From Trametes villosa (lineage: Eukaryota > Basidiomycota > Agaricomycetes > Polyporales > Polyporaceae), in NCBI GenBank assembly GCA_002964805.2, contig PUDQ02000143.1:196001-260000 (forward strand): a stretch of 64,000 nucleotides of DNA, read 5' to 3'. A program made the position numbers and the translations under genes. Shown here one piece after another: positions 42,389 to 54,104 of this stretch. Every line of letters starts with the position of its first letter. Within the stretch, counting starts at the first letter, position 1. The notes under the pieces are model-generated. The model was not told the DNA's origin, made no database searches, and saw nothing but the letters and a program-made list of their open reading frames with translations.

Positions 42389-43143
42389 AGCTCCGAGCTC
42401 CAGCGACGGGGCTTGTCCACTGGTATCCTCGTCGTTTCCTGGATAAGCATGCGCATAGCGCTGGTGGGGTATCCCTATTCCTTTACAGCAGGCGGTCGTT
42501 TCCTATACTTTACGCGACATGGCTCGAGATATCCTGACGGACGCACAGCACATCTTTGACTTCCCATAACATCCTACTTTAATACCCACAGTACATCCGA
42601 GCCACGGTGCTCATCCATGTTCACTCATTCCACGCTCCGCATGTGCACTTCACGATACAAGTACCGGCCAGCTGCCTAGCACACACCCAGCCCAAGCGAC
42701 GAGAGAGCGGAAGCGCATTAGACATTTTACAGACATGACACACAAGACCACTACACATCGCGCGCGCGCAGACGGCGGCGCGCGCGAAAGGGAAGAGACT
42801 CTGAGAACACTACACGGGCGGCGGTATGTATGTATAGACAGGGCGAGCAGATTGCACGGGAGGAGAGGGGAAGGGGGGGATATCGGTTCTCGGTTCTCGG
42901 TTCGTTCGTGGGGCGGGCCGACGGGACGGGGAGTGGATGGGGTGGGAGTGAGTAGAGGCAGGGTCGGGGTGATGGCGATGGTGAAGGGACGGGTGTGCGT
43001 AACGGGGACAGGGAGAGGCGTGAAACGGGCGGACTCGAACAACAGCGAAAGCGTAGGCACTCGACGACAGGGAGAGGCGGAGAATATATATACAAGCAAA
43101 GAGACGAGACGCGAGACGAGGAACGCGCGGCGGGAGCCCTTGC
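42389..43143. other. Intergenic, 3' flank of the Tup1 gene
   Basis: No gene supported. The sequence from about 42830 to 43140 is probably Tup1 3'UTR. A TATATATACA tract is at about 43085. Confidence 0.4.
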
Positions 43144-46100
43144 TCACGCCGTGTTGTACTGCCCTGTCAACCACCACGCACCGTCAGCAACGTGTTCGGA
43201 GGGACACAGGAAAAGGAGGGGCGGATGACGCACATATTCGGGCCTGCCAGTCGCCGCTGCCCGTCGCGAGGACGTTGCCTGCCGGGCTCAGATCGATCGA
43301 GATCACTGTGGGCGCGATACATGCAGATCAGATCAGCGTGTCCAGACTCGAGCCTGCCAGGTCCGCCGTCCCTCGCGCCAAACCGAAACGGGCGTGAATG
43401 CGCGGCCGCGGGGTTATGGGATGCCGGGCGGCCGTAAAAGCCACACTACGGCGCGCCACAACGCACCGAGCGGACGCGCGCGGACCCGACGCAGCTCGAC
43501 TGAGCCACGAGGAGGGGCAGGGGTAGGGGGGCAGGGGGAAAGAGAGAGAAAGACGCACCAGAGTTCTTGTGCCCCTGCAGCATGCACTGCGCCATCGCCG
43601 TGTTCGCGTCCCAGAACTGCACCCCGCGGTCCTTCGAGCCGCTCACGACCCACTTCCCGTCGTGCGAGACCGCGACGGAGAGCACGTAGTCCTTGTGGCC
43701 CGTGAAGTTCATCGTGCACTGGCTCCCCTTCTCCCCCGCGCTCCCCGCGCCCGCGCCCTCCTTGCCCCCCGCCCCTCCCGCGCCCGCGCCGCCCGGGCCC
43801 GACGTAGCGCCGTTCTTGCCGGCGGGCGTGAGCGCGCCCGCCGCGGCGGACGGGTCGCGGCGGAGGATCGGGCGCACGTCCCAGTACTTGAGCGTCTTGT
43901 CGAGCGAGCCCGAGACGAGGCCCGCGCCGTCGGGCGTGAACGCGACCGAGTACACGCTGTCGCGGTGCCCGCGCAGGCGCTCGACGAGCTGGCCCGTCGC
44001 GACGTCCCAGATGCGCACGACGGTGTCGAGCGAGCCCGCGGCGACGAGCCGCCCGTCGGGCGAGATGCACACCGACGTCACGCCCGCGTCGACGTTCTCG
44101 GGCTCGGGGATGTTCACTGTGGCGTGCGTTAGTTAGTGTCGTGGAGGGCGGGCGTGTATGCGTATAAAGGTAACAAGGGGGGCAGATACGCACAGACTTT
44201 GTCAATACGGCCCTCGTTCATGTCCCAGATGCGCGCGGTGCGGTCGCCCGAGCCAGACACGATCAGTCGGCCGTCGCGCGAGAAGTCGAGCGAGTAGATC
44301 TCCTGCTGGTGCCCCTCGAAGATCGTCCGGATGCGCTTCTTCTGGATGTCCCAGATCTACTCTGCGAGTGAGCGACACACGCATACGTTCCCCTCTCGCC
44401 TCTTACGCAACGAGAGAGGAGGGGGAAGCAGAGAGAGGGACGCACGCGGATCTGTTTGTCCTCGGCACCGGTGGCAAGGTACTTGCCGTCTGGGCTGAAG
44501 CAGACGCTGCGGATGTACAGGTCGCCCGTCTTGCTGGCCTGCTCGTCCACCAGCACGCTACACAGAATGCTACACGTCAGTTTGAATGCCAACGTCGCGA
44601 GATATGCAGAACGCACCAAGTCTTCTGCCCGGTCTTCGTGTCGTAGATCTGCGCTGTCCGGTTGCACCCCGTCGCGAGGTACTTCCCGTCCGCCGAGAAC
44701 CGTACGCAGCACACGACACTACAAGCACAGACGCACGCTCAGCATCCCTTTCCGTACCCTGCGCATCCCCAGAAGAACAGCGTGAACGCACCTCTCATGC
44801 ATGAGCGTATGAACCAGCGACACATCGAGCGCGCGCTTCTTTACGCCATCGCGCCCCTCCGCGCCGGCCTGCGTGAAGATCGCGAACCAGTCCGGGCCCT
44901 CCTTCTTCAGCTCCGCCGGCACGCTGTGCGGGTCCATGCTCAGGTCGACCGGCATCGGCGGGATTGGCCCGCCCGACGAGCCCGGTGGCGGCGCCTGCGG
45001 CTCGGCGGCGGCGGCAGAGGAGGACGCGGTGGGCGTGGGCGGGTACGGGTTCGGACCTGCGGTGTTGCGTTTTGGGTTTGAGTTTGGGCGCGGAGTTGGT
45101 TTGGACGCGTGGTGGTTGGAGGTTCGGAGGTTCGGCACGGAGGTGCGGTGCGCGTCAAAGGCACGAATATGAACATGGACAAGGACAAGGACAAGGACAA
45201 GGCTTCCGTCAGTATCGTGAAAATCACAGAACGCAAAACATGCGACAAATAACAAGGAGAACGGCGCGCTGGCACTCACCCGCAACTCCGTTCGCGCTGT
45301 CCTGCCCGGGTCCCTGTCCTGGCCCGCCTGGTCCTGGCCCCGGTCCGCCCGGCCCATTGGTGTACGGCGGCCCCGCGCTCGGTGTCGGGGGCAGTTTTGG
45401 TGTCGCCTGCGAAACCGAGGAGCCCGGGGGCCCCGAGGGAGTCGGCGGCGCGCCGTTCGATGATGGCGGTGGGGGCAGGGGTGCTGCTGGCCCGAGTGAG
45501 ATCGATTGGTGGTGGTGGTGAGGTGGGGGGAGGTGGGAAGGCGGCGGCTGCGCGCCCATAGAGGGTGAGAATTGGTCTGTTCCGGGATTAATTTGACGGA
45601 GGGTCCGGGAGGGTGTCGGAGGGCGGGCGGGCGGGCGCGGCGGGTGCAGGGCGTGGACGCGGGCACGGGCGTGAGAACAGAGCGGGCGAAAGACACGCAA
45701 GCGGGACGGGAGAAGACGAAGGGGGAGGAGTCCGGGTTCGTTGAGAACGTGCAAATGCGAAAGCCTAAGAGCGAAAGTACACACCTTGGCGATCCGACTT
45801 CATGCCCTCCCTCTTGATCCTCTTCACATCGCGCCCGTCACGATCCCTGTCTCTCTCCCTGTCGCGGTCCCGCTCGCGATCCAGCACGCTGCGATCCCTG
45901 TCTCGCTCCCTCTCTCTTTCCCGCTCACGGTCGCGGTAAAATGGATCGGCATATCCTCCGCCTCCTCCTGGGCCAGCACCAACTCCAAGACCAACTGGGC
46001 CTGCGTGAGGTGTCAGAGCCAGGGGACCGAGGGGCTCGCCACCGGGTCCCGAAGGTGGACCGCCGGGAACAGGGGGTCTTCCGAGTCCGAGTGCTTCGCG

Positions 46101-46764
46101 CCCGTGCGCGTCACCGCGACTCGAACCTGCGGGGGCCATCACGACGTCTCGGTCACGGTCCCGCTCCCGCTCACGTGCTTCGCGTTCGCGGGCATCGCGC
46201 TCTCGCATTTCGCGCTCTCGCGCAAGGGCGATTTCACGTTCGCGTTCTCGGGCAACAATGTCGCGGTCACGATCACGTCCCAGGGAAGCGAGGCCGAGGG
46301 GCTCCTGCCCGCGGCGCTTGTAGGAGTCGAGTTCTGCTTTCAAGACGCGCACATCCTCCTCGTATTGCTGGCGGATCTTTCCGTGCTGCGTCTCGAGGTC
46401 GTAGAGGGACTGGCGAATGATGTTGAGCTCGTTGACCTGGCTTGTGACTGGTGGGCGACAAAGTTGTGTGTGTTTGTTTGTGTGCGGGTATGTGAGTGAA
46501 ACCGGGAGGGGACGCACCCTTGGACTCATACTCGTCACGCTGGTTGCGGAGGGCGAGGAGCTCGCCCTGGAGGCCCTCGAACTCTCCGCGGATGGTGTCG
46601 AAGGCATGGTCGATGCGAACGTGCATGGGGGGACCCTGAGCCTGGCCCTGGGTGGCCGCGCCTGTGGGCTGTAAGTGTTTGTGCTGTGCGACGGGAAAAG
46701 CAAAGTGAGCGCGGGGGGACGAGGGGGCGGAGGACTAGCGTACGTTGTATATTGTGGAGGACAT
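43144..46764 (-). CDS. TUP1: Tup1-type WD40 transcriptional co-repressor
   Basis: Global corepressor that acts with Cyc8/Ssn6 at promoters. The first exon MSSTIYN (46762-46764 start) is joined to [35 protein letters not shown], the Tup1 N-terminal tetramerisation helix, continuing [34 protein letters not shown] long Arg/Glu/Asp repeat region (about 45840-46270) and a Pro/His/Gly-rich region follow. [13 protein letters not shown] and SLVHTLMHE precede the WD40 propeller, whose blades include [120 protein letters not shown] and [18 protein letters not shown]. The final exon gives IWQYNTA and the stop at 43144. Seven blades are seen, so the gene is complete. About eight introns. Confidence 0.93.
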
Positions 46765-49019
46765 GCGGCGGGGGAGGGGATGATGGGAGAGATGAAGGAG
46801 GGAAGCGCGGGCGCGGCCGTCGCCTTAAGACGTCCCTCGCCACCTCTGATCTCCAACACGTGGCATGCCCCGATTCCCAACATCTCAGATCGCCTCCCAC
46901 ACCAGCACCCCGGGCCCGCCGGCTTCTCCATTCAGGGCCAAGCCCATAATTGGGTGCGATGACGCCCGCACAGACTCAGATCCGGATCTTATCGCCTCTC
47001 CTCTTTTCGCCTCCATCACCCAGCGGCCCATTTGCCTTTAGCCGCCCGCTCCCGGCTCCCTCCGCTCATGTGTGCATATATGCGCTCACCCTCCGCTCCT
47101 CGTGCCGCGAACACGCCCTCACGCTCTCCTGCACGCGGCGGTCGTGTGCACCCGCGAGCCCCCTCGTGCAGCGGGGCCCTCGAAGAAGGCAGCGGGCGAG
47201 CTTCCGCTCTCGACCCGCCGGTGTCCTCGCACTCTCAGGCCAAGGCCGGCTGCCTTCGTTTTCTCGCCGCCGCTATTTCTGGCCGGCAGGCCTTCTCGAC
47301 GCCCCCACGTAGCGGTAATTCAGCAGACACCACGCCTATATACCGGCCGCCCTTGCTCTCTCTCCGCCTTCTGCCCGCCTTCCCACCGCGTCGGAAACTG
47401 GCGTTCGAGCCGGTGCGCCCACCTGCCATATGCGGGCTGCACGGCCGCTGTCCCGAAGAGCCCGGCGCTCCGCCCGCGGTCGCCCCGGGGGACCCCGCCG
47501 CGTCCCACGCGCCCGCACTTTCAACTCCGCGAAGCTTCAGGGCCGCGCACAGCGACACGCCCCCGCGCCGAACCGTCCTGCGCGCCCGCCGCCGCCTGTG
47601 CGCCTCGCCCGACGGCTGCGCTTTGCTCCGCGTCCCCCGCGCATCCTCGCATTCCCCGCCTCAGCTGAGCGGCTTGCTGGCTTCTGCGCGAGAGCCATCG
47701 CCATCTGTCAACGATCCAGCCCCGCCTTTCTGTCGTCCGCCAGAGCTCGGCCGCACGCCCGCTCCCCTTCCAGGCCACCATGCATGCGTCCGACGCCGAC
47801 TCGGGCTCTCAACAGAACGTCGAACATCTCTCCTGTCAGGCCCTGTCGGACACTCGAGGCAAATAGGCCTCGAGGCGGGTAACGCCATCCGAGTTGATCA
47901 CGGGCTCGTGTCAACGATGCTCTCCGCGACGCCGTCTCCCTTCGAATTCGCAGGATACAAGGACAGGCTCCACCGACCAGTGACCACGAAGCTGATAGAA
48001 CTTGATCGTCCCGGCGCGCCGAACATATGCGCCCCGTGACTGTCGTCCCAGGGCTTCTTGATTCTTGTCCACGTACCCCTGTGCGCTCGTGTGCGCGCAT
48101 CGTCATCAGGTCCCAGGTTCCAGCAGCGTGCCCCAATACAGCTGCGGGCGGGCTGATCAACTTCAAGTTCGAGGGCCCCCGCGGCCGGTGTTCACGCGCT
48201 GCGCTGCAGCACAGCATGGCGTGCTCCGGAGTCCGTTCTCAGCGGCACACGCCCTGCACCCCGTGGGCCGTGCTTTCCTCCACGGGCGCGGTGACGCTGC
48301 ACAGCTTTCGCCCTGGGCCTGGGCCGGGCGATACCGTGCACGAGCGCACCGGGGGTCACGCAGACGTCGGATCCGCGGGGAGGGAGGGGGGGAAGACGGC
48401 CTGGAAGACGGAACACAGAGGGAATGGGGTGAGGTGGGATGCGCGTTATTGGCACCGTCCCTCGGAATTGGCGTGGTTCTGCCAGTCATGCTTCGAGGCT
48501 GGCCGAGGCTCAGACGACGCGGGGTGCACACTGGATTCTCAGCATAAGGTGAGAAGGTGGGTGCCGCGCAGAAGCACTCCTCGTCTGAGATCTGAGGCCA
48601 GAGGCTCGCGACCGGAAGGAGCGATCTGCGCAGTGCGCGTGGATTCGGGCGCGTGTGTGCTGCACACGGTGCCCGGTCGCGGGACGTGCCCTCGCGGTTC
48701 GATGGCGCGAAGGGCGGCTTCGCCGGAGCGGGGTCCGGGAGGCACGGATTCTATCCTCGGATTTCGTAGTCCGGCGGAGACGCACGTTCGTGGGCGGTCA
48801 AGTGCGCGCGAGACTGGAGTGCAATCTGGCAGTTGGGATTCGTCGGTATGTTTGTGCGGCTTCTTCTGGACATCTCGACCTTAACTGTATCAGAGCCTGA
48901 GCCAGGGGCGGTATGTGGATGTCCGATTGCGTTGACGGCCGAATATAGGACGGACAAGGAACGGAATCGGTGATGTTCATCGGAGGCTTGCTATTGAGAC
49001 ATTTAAGCACGCACACGAC
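46765..49019. other. Long GC-rich upstream region of Tup1, no supported gene
   Basis: Over 2 kb of C-rich sequence on the plus strand. A 335-codon plus-strand frame (47032-48039) and a 285-codon one (48027-48884) are open, but they are Pro/Arg/Ser/Ala-rich without a fold or family pattern, as expected by chance in GC-rich DNA. It most likely holds the Tup1 promoter and a long leader. Confidence 0.45.
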
Positions 49020-52000
49020 CGGCGGATATTGTCAAAGTGAGTGGTATCGTGCTGCGTTACCGCATGAGTGGAGTGTAACGAACACAATACTTGACAGCGT
49101 TTCACTTCGATCACAGGCTCGTCTGTGGAAGTCATAGAGCAAGTGCTATTAACATGAGGAGCGCCTTGACCAATGGCCACCATCAACACCACTACCAGTA
49201 TCCTTCAACTGCTTTCCAAGGGCTCTTGGTTTGGCTAGCGGCCTGGAAGACGAAGTGTTGGACAAGCGGTCGAGAACTCTGGCGCACGACCCCCTCCGAC
49301 CTGCCGTCTTCCGACGGCGCAGCATTGAAAGCTGCGACCATCGACGAGCTATGAATATCGCGCGGGGCTTCGGGGGGCGAATCGAGGTGATTGCGGCCCA
49401 GCTGGTGAGCGTCCATGTTCCGAGGAATCTGCTCAGACCTCGGATGGACGAATCACGACAGGCGGATCCCGAGGTGAGCGGAGGGAGACAAGCGTCTGTG
49501 TCGCGTGGGAGCGCAGGTGCTGTGCAGAAAGCGGGATGCCCTATGCTTGGTCAGCGCGCGCTCTCCTGGAACGTCGAGGATCGGCGCAGGATCCAGGGCT
49601 ATCGCGTACCTGATGTTCATGGGACTATCTGAGTCTTCCCGGGCTATATAACGCTGGGGATGGTGCGACTTCGCAGCGTACTCGTCCTTCTTCTACTCGA
49701 CGCACATCTGGATTGACACGTACTTGCTCTGGACTCTGGAGGAGTGTGGTTATATATCACTCAGAATCGCTGATGCAGCCACCTTCACCCTCGTCCTCTG
49801 GTTCTGGTTCACAGAAACGACCACATAGGTCTAGCTCTACCGTATCTCGCTCCCGCTCGCCGTCGTGTAGGTCTCGGAGTCCGAGCGTAGCACATCTTGA
49901 GCTAGCTCCCGACCAACCTCTGACAGCCTGCGGTAAACCTCGCGAGCGCGTTTACCTCGCTTGTGAACGATGGTAAGTGCCTTTCTCTGCACTCTCTGTT
50001 CTTATCTCGCTTAGCATGAGCTTCTATAGTCGAACACGCAAAATACGCTGCGATGGCACGAAGCCGGCGTGCAACAACTGCACACGGCGCAAGCGGCGAA
50101 CAGGGGGCCCGTGTACTTACGATGAAGCCCCTCGGCGGAGGGGTAAGGACCGGACGCCCGGTTCTCGCAAGTTGGCACCATTGGTTCCGACAAAGTCGCG
50201 CACGACACGATCACGGATTGAGGAGGAGGCGAAGCGGAAGAAAGCCAAGAAGGCGACAGGGCCGCCATCTGTGGCCCACGACACGCCTGCGGAGACGGAT
50301 ACTTTGTTCACGGAGGGGGCGCTCGCTGGCTCAAATGCGCAGCTAGCGCTCGCTGGGAGCGCGTCTGCCGATCTTCTAGACTTGTTATCACTGCAACCTG
50401 CGGACCTCTTGCCTTCCGCGAACTTCACTGGAAATAGCTGTGCGCATTTATGGGAGCTTCCCGGTCAGGACTCGACGCAACTACCAAGGATTTCACCCAC
50501 ACCCAGCATCCAGTTCGTCCGGGAAACATGGTGGGACTCCCTCCTCGGCCTCTACGCGTCCTCCCCGGATATCCCCTCCAGCCTGCCAAAACGCGCCCTG
50601 ACGGCGGACGCCCGCAACAACATCTCCGAGCGCGTCAAGGCCGACCTGCGGCTGCTCTTCCGCGTGTCCCTGCTGTGGTTCAGCTTCATCGACGTCCCGC
50701 GGTTCATCGCGACCCTATTCAACCCCACGACTCGGGTGACGGTCCAGCCGAGCCTGGTTCTCGCGACGCTCGCGCTGGCCACGCTTCACCAGAGCTCGGA
50801 GCTCGAGCTAGGCACAAGGGGGATGAACAGGGCGCTGCTGCTCGCGGACCAGGCGTACACGGCGTTCCATGCGAGTCTCAACTCCGGCTGGATCGACATC
50901 GGGCTCGCACAGGCGGCATATGTGTGCATTCCTCCTGCGAGTTTACCGAGCTATGGCTGATTGTAGGATGTAGGTGCTTACAGCTTTCGAGCTCCAGGCG
51001 CACCCGAAGGCATGGCGCCCTCAGCGTACGCAGGAGGCGATGCACATGCTCGACTCGCTCATACGCTACCTCGCGCTCACCACGCTTGACGTCGACAACC
51101 CGCGCACGACGATCTTCCTCCCGAACGCGGTGCCCAGCGTGCGTAATACCGCCCCATCCCTCATTACCGCCCCGCCCGTCCCTGTGCCGGTGCAGAACAG
51201 GCTCGCGATGGCCATTCTCCCCTTCGCCGACCAGGACGAGGCCATTCCGAACCCCGATCTCGAGGCGGACGCGTCCGGTTCTGCATCCGGGCAGTGCTGC
51301 GGGTGCACAACGTACTCGCTCGGGCGCCAGGCGCCCTTCGTGCGCCAGCTCGCCCCCCAATTCGCGCAGATGCCGATGTGGCCTACGGACGCGGGCGCGG
51401 CGCGCAAGGAGGAGTGCCGGCGGCTCGCGTGGGCGAGCGTCGTGCTCACCACGAGCTACGGCGGGACGAAGGTCGCGGCGATGGCGGGCGAGGGCTGGGA
51501 CCTCGAGCCGCTGTGGATCCAGGATGCTGCGAACGTACGTCTGCCTTGCTGTGTGTTTTTGATGCGATTGGGCAAAGAAGGCTGACTCGGGGCCGTGGTG
51601 GCAGTATGCGTTGTTGTTCCCCGGGGAGTACCTTGCGGATGAGGGCGTGACGGGCGCCGCGGCGTCGAAGGACTCGGTGTGGGCGCTGTATATGCGCGCA
51701 CTCCTCCTATGGAACAGCTGTCTGCGCACGCAGCGTGATGCGAGATCGAGGACAGTGGCGGGGGAGTGGGTGGAGGCGGAGCGCGCGCGGTACGCGATGA
51801 GTGCGTGGACGGAGATGGACGCGATCGAGGCTGCGCTGGACCGCCATACCTGCATGACCGAGACGGGGTTCTCGGTTAAGGCGCGTGAGGTGCTGTTCAA
51901 GTGCGTCTTTTCTCGGAGCGTGCGTGAGGGGGTGTACTGATCAAGGCGCCCGGGCAGCACGCGGATGTGTATCTCGGGCGAGCTGCAGCGATATGTGCCT

Positions 52001-52645
52001 ATGTCGACAGGGTAGGCGTTTTGCACTGCTGTCTGTGGGGTCATTGCTCACCAAGAAGTGCACAGGACGAACGGCTGGCTCGACTACCGCCAGAAAGCAG
52101 AGCAGTGGAGTACGTTTCATTTACTTGTTTCCCGTCTACTGGGTATGCAGTGCTAAAACGCGGCCTACAGTGACGAACCAACTGCACGTTGCGAGCTACT
52201 TCACGCAGTGTCTCGCCACCCCGCGCGCGACGGTCACGAACCACGCGCGCCGCAACTTCCTCGTCGCCTGGTTCCTCGCGCAGATCGTCCGGTACGCCGC
52301 TCCCTCCTCGTCGCGCGCTCACCTCCGCTCTGCTGACGCTGGACTTTGACGTACCTGCAGGGGCCTCGCGCTCTGGGAGGCGGACCGGACGCTACGCGTC
52401 GCGCTCGACGTCGCGCGCGCGTTTGCGCCGTGTGCAGAGTATTATCTGCGGCTGTGGCCGGCCCCGTGTGAGTCCCGCTCTGCCTTTCTGAGAGCGAGGG
52501 TGGAAGGATGCTGATCTGGTGTGCAGGCCAGCTGAGGGAGTATGAGAGGCTGTACGCACCGCTCGTCGCGGCGTGCACGGAGGCGGGTGTCGAGCCGCCT
52601 GCGCGCGTTGTCCCGTTGGCGAACTTGGCACTTGGGGGGCTGTAG
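49020..52645 (+). repeat. TF4 plus upstream region, inverted copy of the TF3 region
   Basis: Counterpart of 34797-38260. Homology extends about 500 bp upstream of the coding region and ends just before the Tup1 upstream region. Confidence 0.62.
49773..52645 (+). CDS. TF4: Zn(II)2Cys6 fungal transcription factor
   Basis: Fourth paralog. The start MQPPSPSSSGSGSQKRPHRS at 49773 matches TF3; an in-frame ATG at 49713 is the alternative. Exon 1 ends LAPDQPLTACGKPRERVYLAC and its GTAAGT intron splits the Cys codon (TG/T). Exon 2 then reads RTRKIRCDGTKPACNNCTRRKRRTGGPC. A basic segment (RRRGKDRTPGSRKL, SRTTRSRIEEEAK) precedes an acidic linker. The regulatory domain has FVRETWWDSLLGLY, IDVPRFIATLFNP, SGWIDIGLAQAAYV, FELQAHPKAW, MPMWPTDAGAARKEECRRLAWAS, LFPGEYLADEG and DSVWALYMRALLL, and the C-terminus REYERLYAPLVAACTEAG ... 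ANLALGGL ends at 52643-52645. It converges on unit F. A TATATAA box is at about 49645. No lesions seen. Confidence 0.87.
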
Positions 52646-52797
52646 GGCTTGGTAGGAGTGATATGGGCGAAACTCACAGGCATATGTGGTGAAGGGCGGA
52701 ACTTTGTGTAGATATATTGTAGGATTTACGCACAGACGATACAGTTATTTACTTACTGGACCTCGTACGGCGACCTAGAGAGCGTGGTGAGAAGAGA

Positions 52798-52829
52798 GGC
52801 AAGAGCGGCTGGCCTTGACCGCTCTTGCC
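52798..52829 (-). other. Terminal hairpin of module F (perfect 11-bp stem)
   Basis: GGCAAGAGCGG and CCGCTCTTGCC pair perfectly. The minus-strand loop TCAAGGCCAG contains the AAGGCC seen in other copies. It could be a transcript-end or processing signal. Confidence 0.62.
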
Positions 52830-53069
52830 GCCCTTCCCGCTACGCTCCCCTGTCGCTCAGAGTCTGACCATGCAAGATGCTAGGGCATCAGAACGATGTG
52901 AGCATTTGTGGTAGAACATAAATATCGCTGAAGGGGCACCATGTGGAGAAGTGACCAGCAAGAGGTGTTGAGGGCCTGAGGTGTACCTGCGAAGAGGGTA
53001 TGTGGAAGATGTCAGCACAGCTCAGAAACGAACAAAAAGGAGAAGAAGGCACGTACTTCTCGGACTTGT

Positions 53070-53103
53070 GCGGGAGAAGGGGCCCGTCGACCCCTCCCCC
53101 CGC
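53070..53103 (-). other. Conserved covarying hairpin, copy F
   Basis: All thirteen positions can pair (two as G-T) between minus-strand arms GCGGGGGGAGGGG and CCCCTTCTCCCGC. The primary sequence of the right arm is the most diverged of the seven copies, yet the stem is kept. Confidence 0.7.
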
Positions 53104-53640
53104 TCCGACGGAAGACGACGGACGAGAGCAGTCGGACAGGAGAGGGCGCCATCTCTCCTGAACCGAACAACCCTGGCCGCCGCCCACCGGACCCCCCAGA
53201 CCCCGATGATAGAAACAAAGAGAAGGCCCCCGTCGCCGCCGATGTCGCCGTCGAAGCCGTCGTCGATGTCGTGGTGGTGGTCGGTGTCGTGGTGGTGGTG
53301 GAGGCCGTCGTCCCTGTCGTCGCCATTGTCGCGGTCTTGCTGGGTACCTGTGGGGGCAAGGGGAAGCAGCAACGAACAAGAAACAGAGAGACGAACCAAA
53401 AGAGAATGGCGTCGGGCGTCGGATGGGCCATCGAGATTGGGGCGGTCATGGGTACCCCTCACTCGACTCCCCGCCGAAGCCGCCAGCCTCACCCGGGACT
53501 CCCCCTGTCCCCCCGCCCCCCGTCCTCCCCTGCCCCGGCCTCCTTCAACACGCGCGTCCTCCTCGTCCTCGACGCCAGCTACACACAGCACACAGCAAGC
53601 TCGCCCCAGAGGGCGAGCGGGGAAGAAAGGTGATCAGCAT

Positions 53641-53919
53641 TCAGAAGCGGGAGCGAATAGAACGCTCAACAATCTCCCTGTCCGCCTGCGCGTCCTCCAG
53701 CGAAAGCAGCTTGCACCCGAGCGACTGGTAGCCGTATGCAGGCGCGTAGTCGATGACCACGCGCGGAGCGGCCGGCTGAGGCTGGGGCTTGGGCTGCGGG
53801 GGGACGAACTCGGGCCAGGCGTAGGGGAGGGGGAAGGAGATGATGGGCTTGTCGGATTGGAGCGACCGGCGCTCAGTCGACTTGCCGGAGAAGAGGGCGG
53901 TGAAAGCGGTGAAGGGCAT
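53641..53919 (-). CDS. Small protein F, RRSL family (92 aa)
   Basis: Unknown function. Twin of copy E: MPFTAFTALFSGKSTE, ERRSLQSDKPIISFPLPYAW, PEFVPPQPKPQPQPAAPRVV, IDYAPAYGYQSLGCKLLSLE and DAQADREIVERSIR, ending SRF. The ATG at 53917-53919 was chosen from the alignment with E; upstream in-frame codons lie within the promoter. The promoter has the CGG-N11-CCG palindrome 169 bp upstream and the blocks shared with E. The module runs toward TF4. Confidence 0.75.
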   Translation of the reverse strand: MPFTAFTALFSGKSTERRSLQSDKPIISFPLPYAWPEFVPPQPKPQPQPAAPRVVIDYAPAYGYQSLGCKLLSLEDAQADREIVERSIRSRF

Positions 53920-54087
53920 GGTGCAGATGGGGGGTGGGGGTAGGTAGATGATGGTGGGGGTGTGGGAGAAAGATAGGTGGGGAGCGAAAGGGGCGGGAGG
54001 CTGGTTTATGAGGGTAGGGTATTGTGATCGAGGCTGAGCTCGTCCTTGTCGGCTCCCCTGTTCAGGACGGGGCACGTCGGTCCTCGT

Positions 54088-54104
54088 CGGCAGGATTCGT
54101 GCCG
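54088..54104. promoter_or_regulatory. CGG-N11-CCG palindrome upstream of gene F
   Basis: CGGCAGGATTCGTGCCG lies 169 bp from the ATG of gene F, the same distance as in copy E. Confidence 0.6.

Larger units (their letters stand above)
52770..53640 (-). repeat. Module F: conserved non-coding region downstream of small gene F
   Basis: Minus-strand counterpart of module E: GGGTACCCATGACCGCCCC (about 53450), CCCCCACAG/GTACC acceptor (about 53345), Asp/His-rich stretch, hairpin (53070-53103), GTACGT donor, intron ending CTTCGCAG near 52987, and a perfect terminal hairpin at 52798-52829. It ends about 120 bp from the TF4 stop codon. Confidence 0.6.

Noticed and set aside
47032..48039. 335-codon open frame on the plus strand upstream of Tup1
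   Set aside because: Pro/Arg/Ser/Ala composition with no domain or family pattern. Long frames are expected by chance in such GC-rich DNA, and overlapping frames of similar length exist on both strands.
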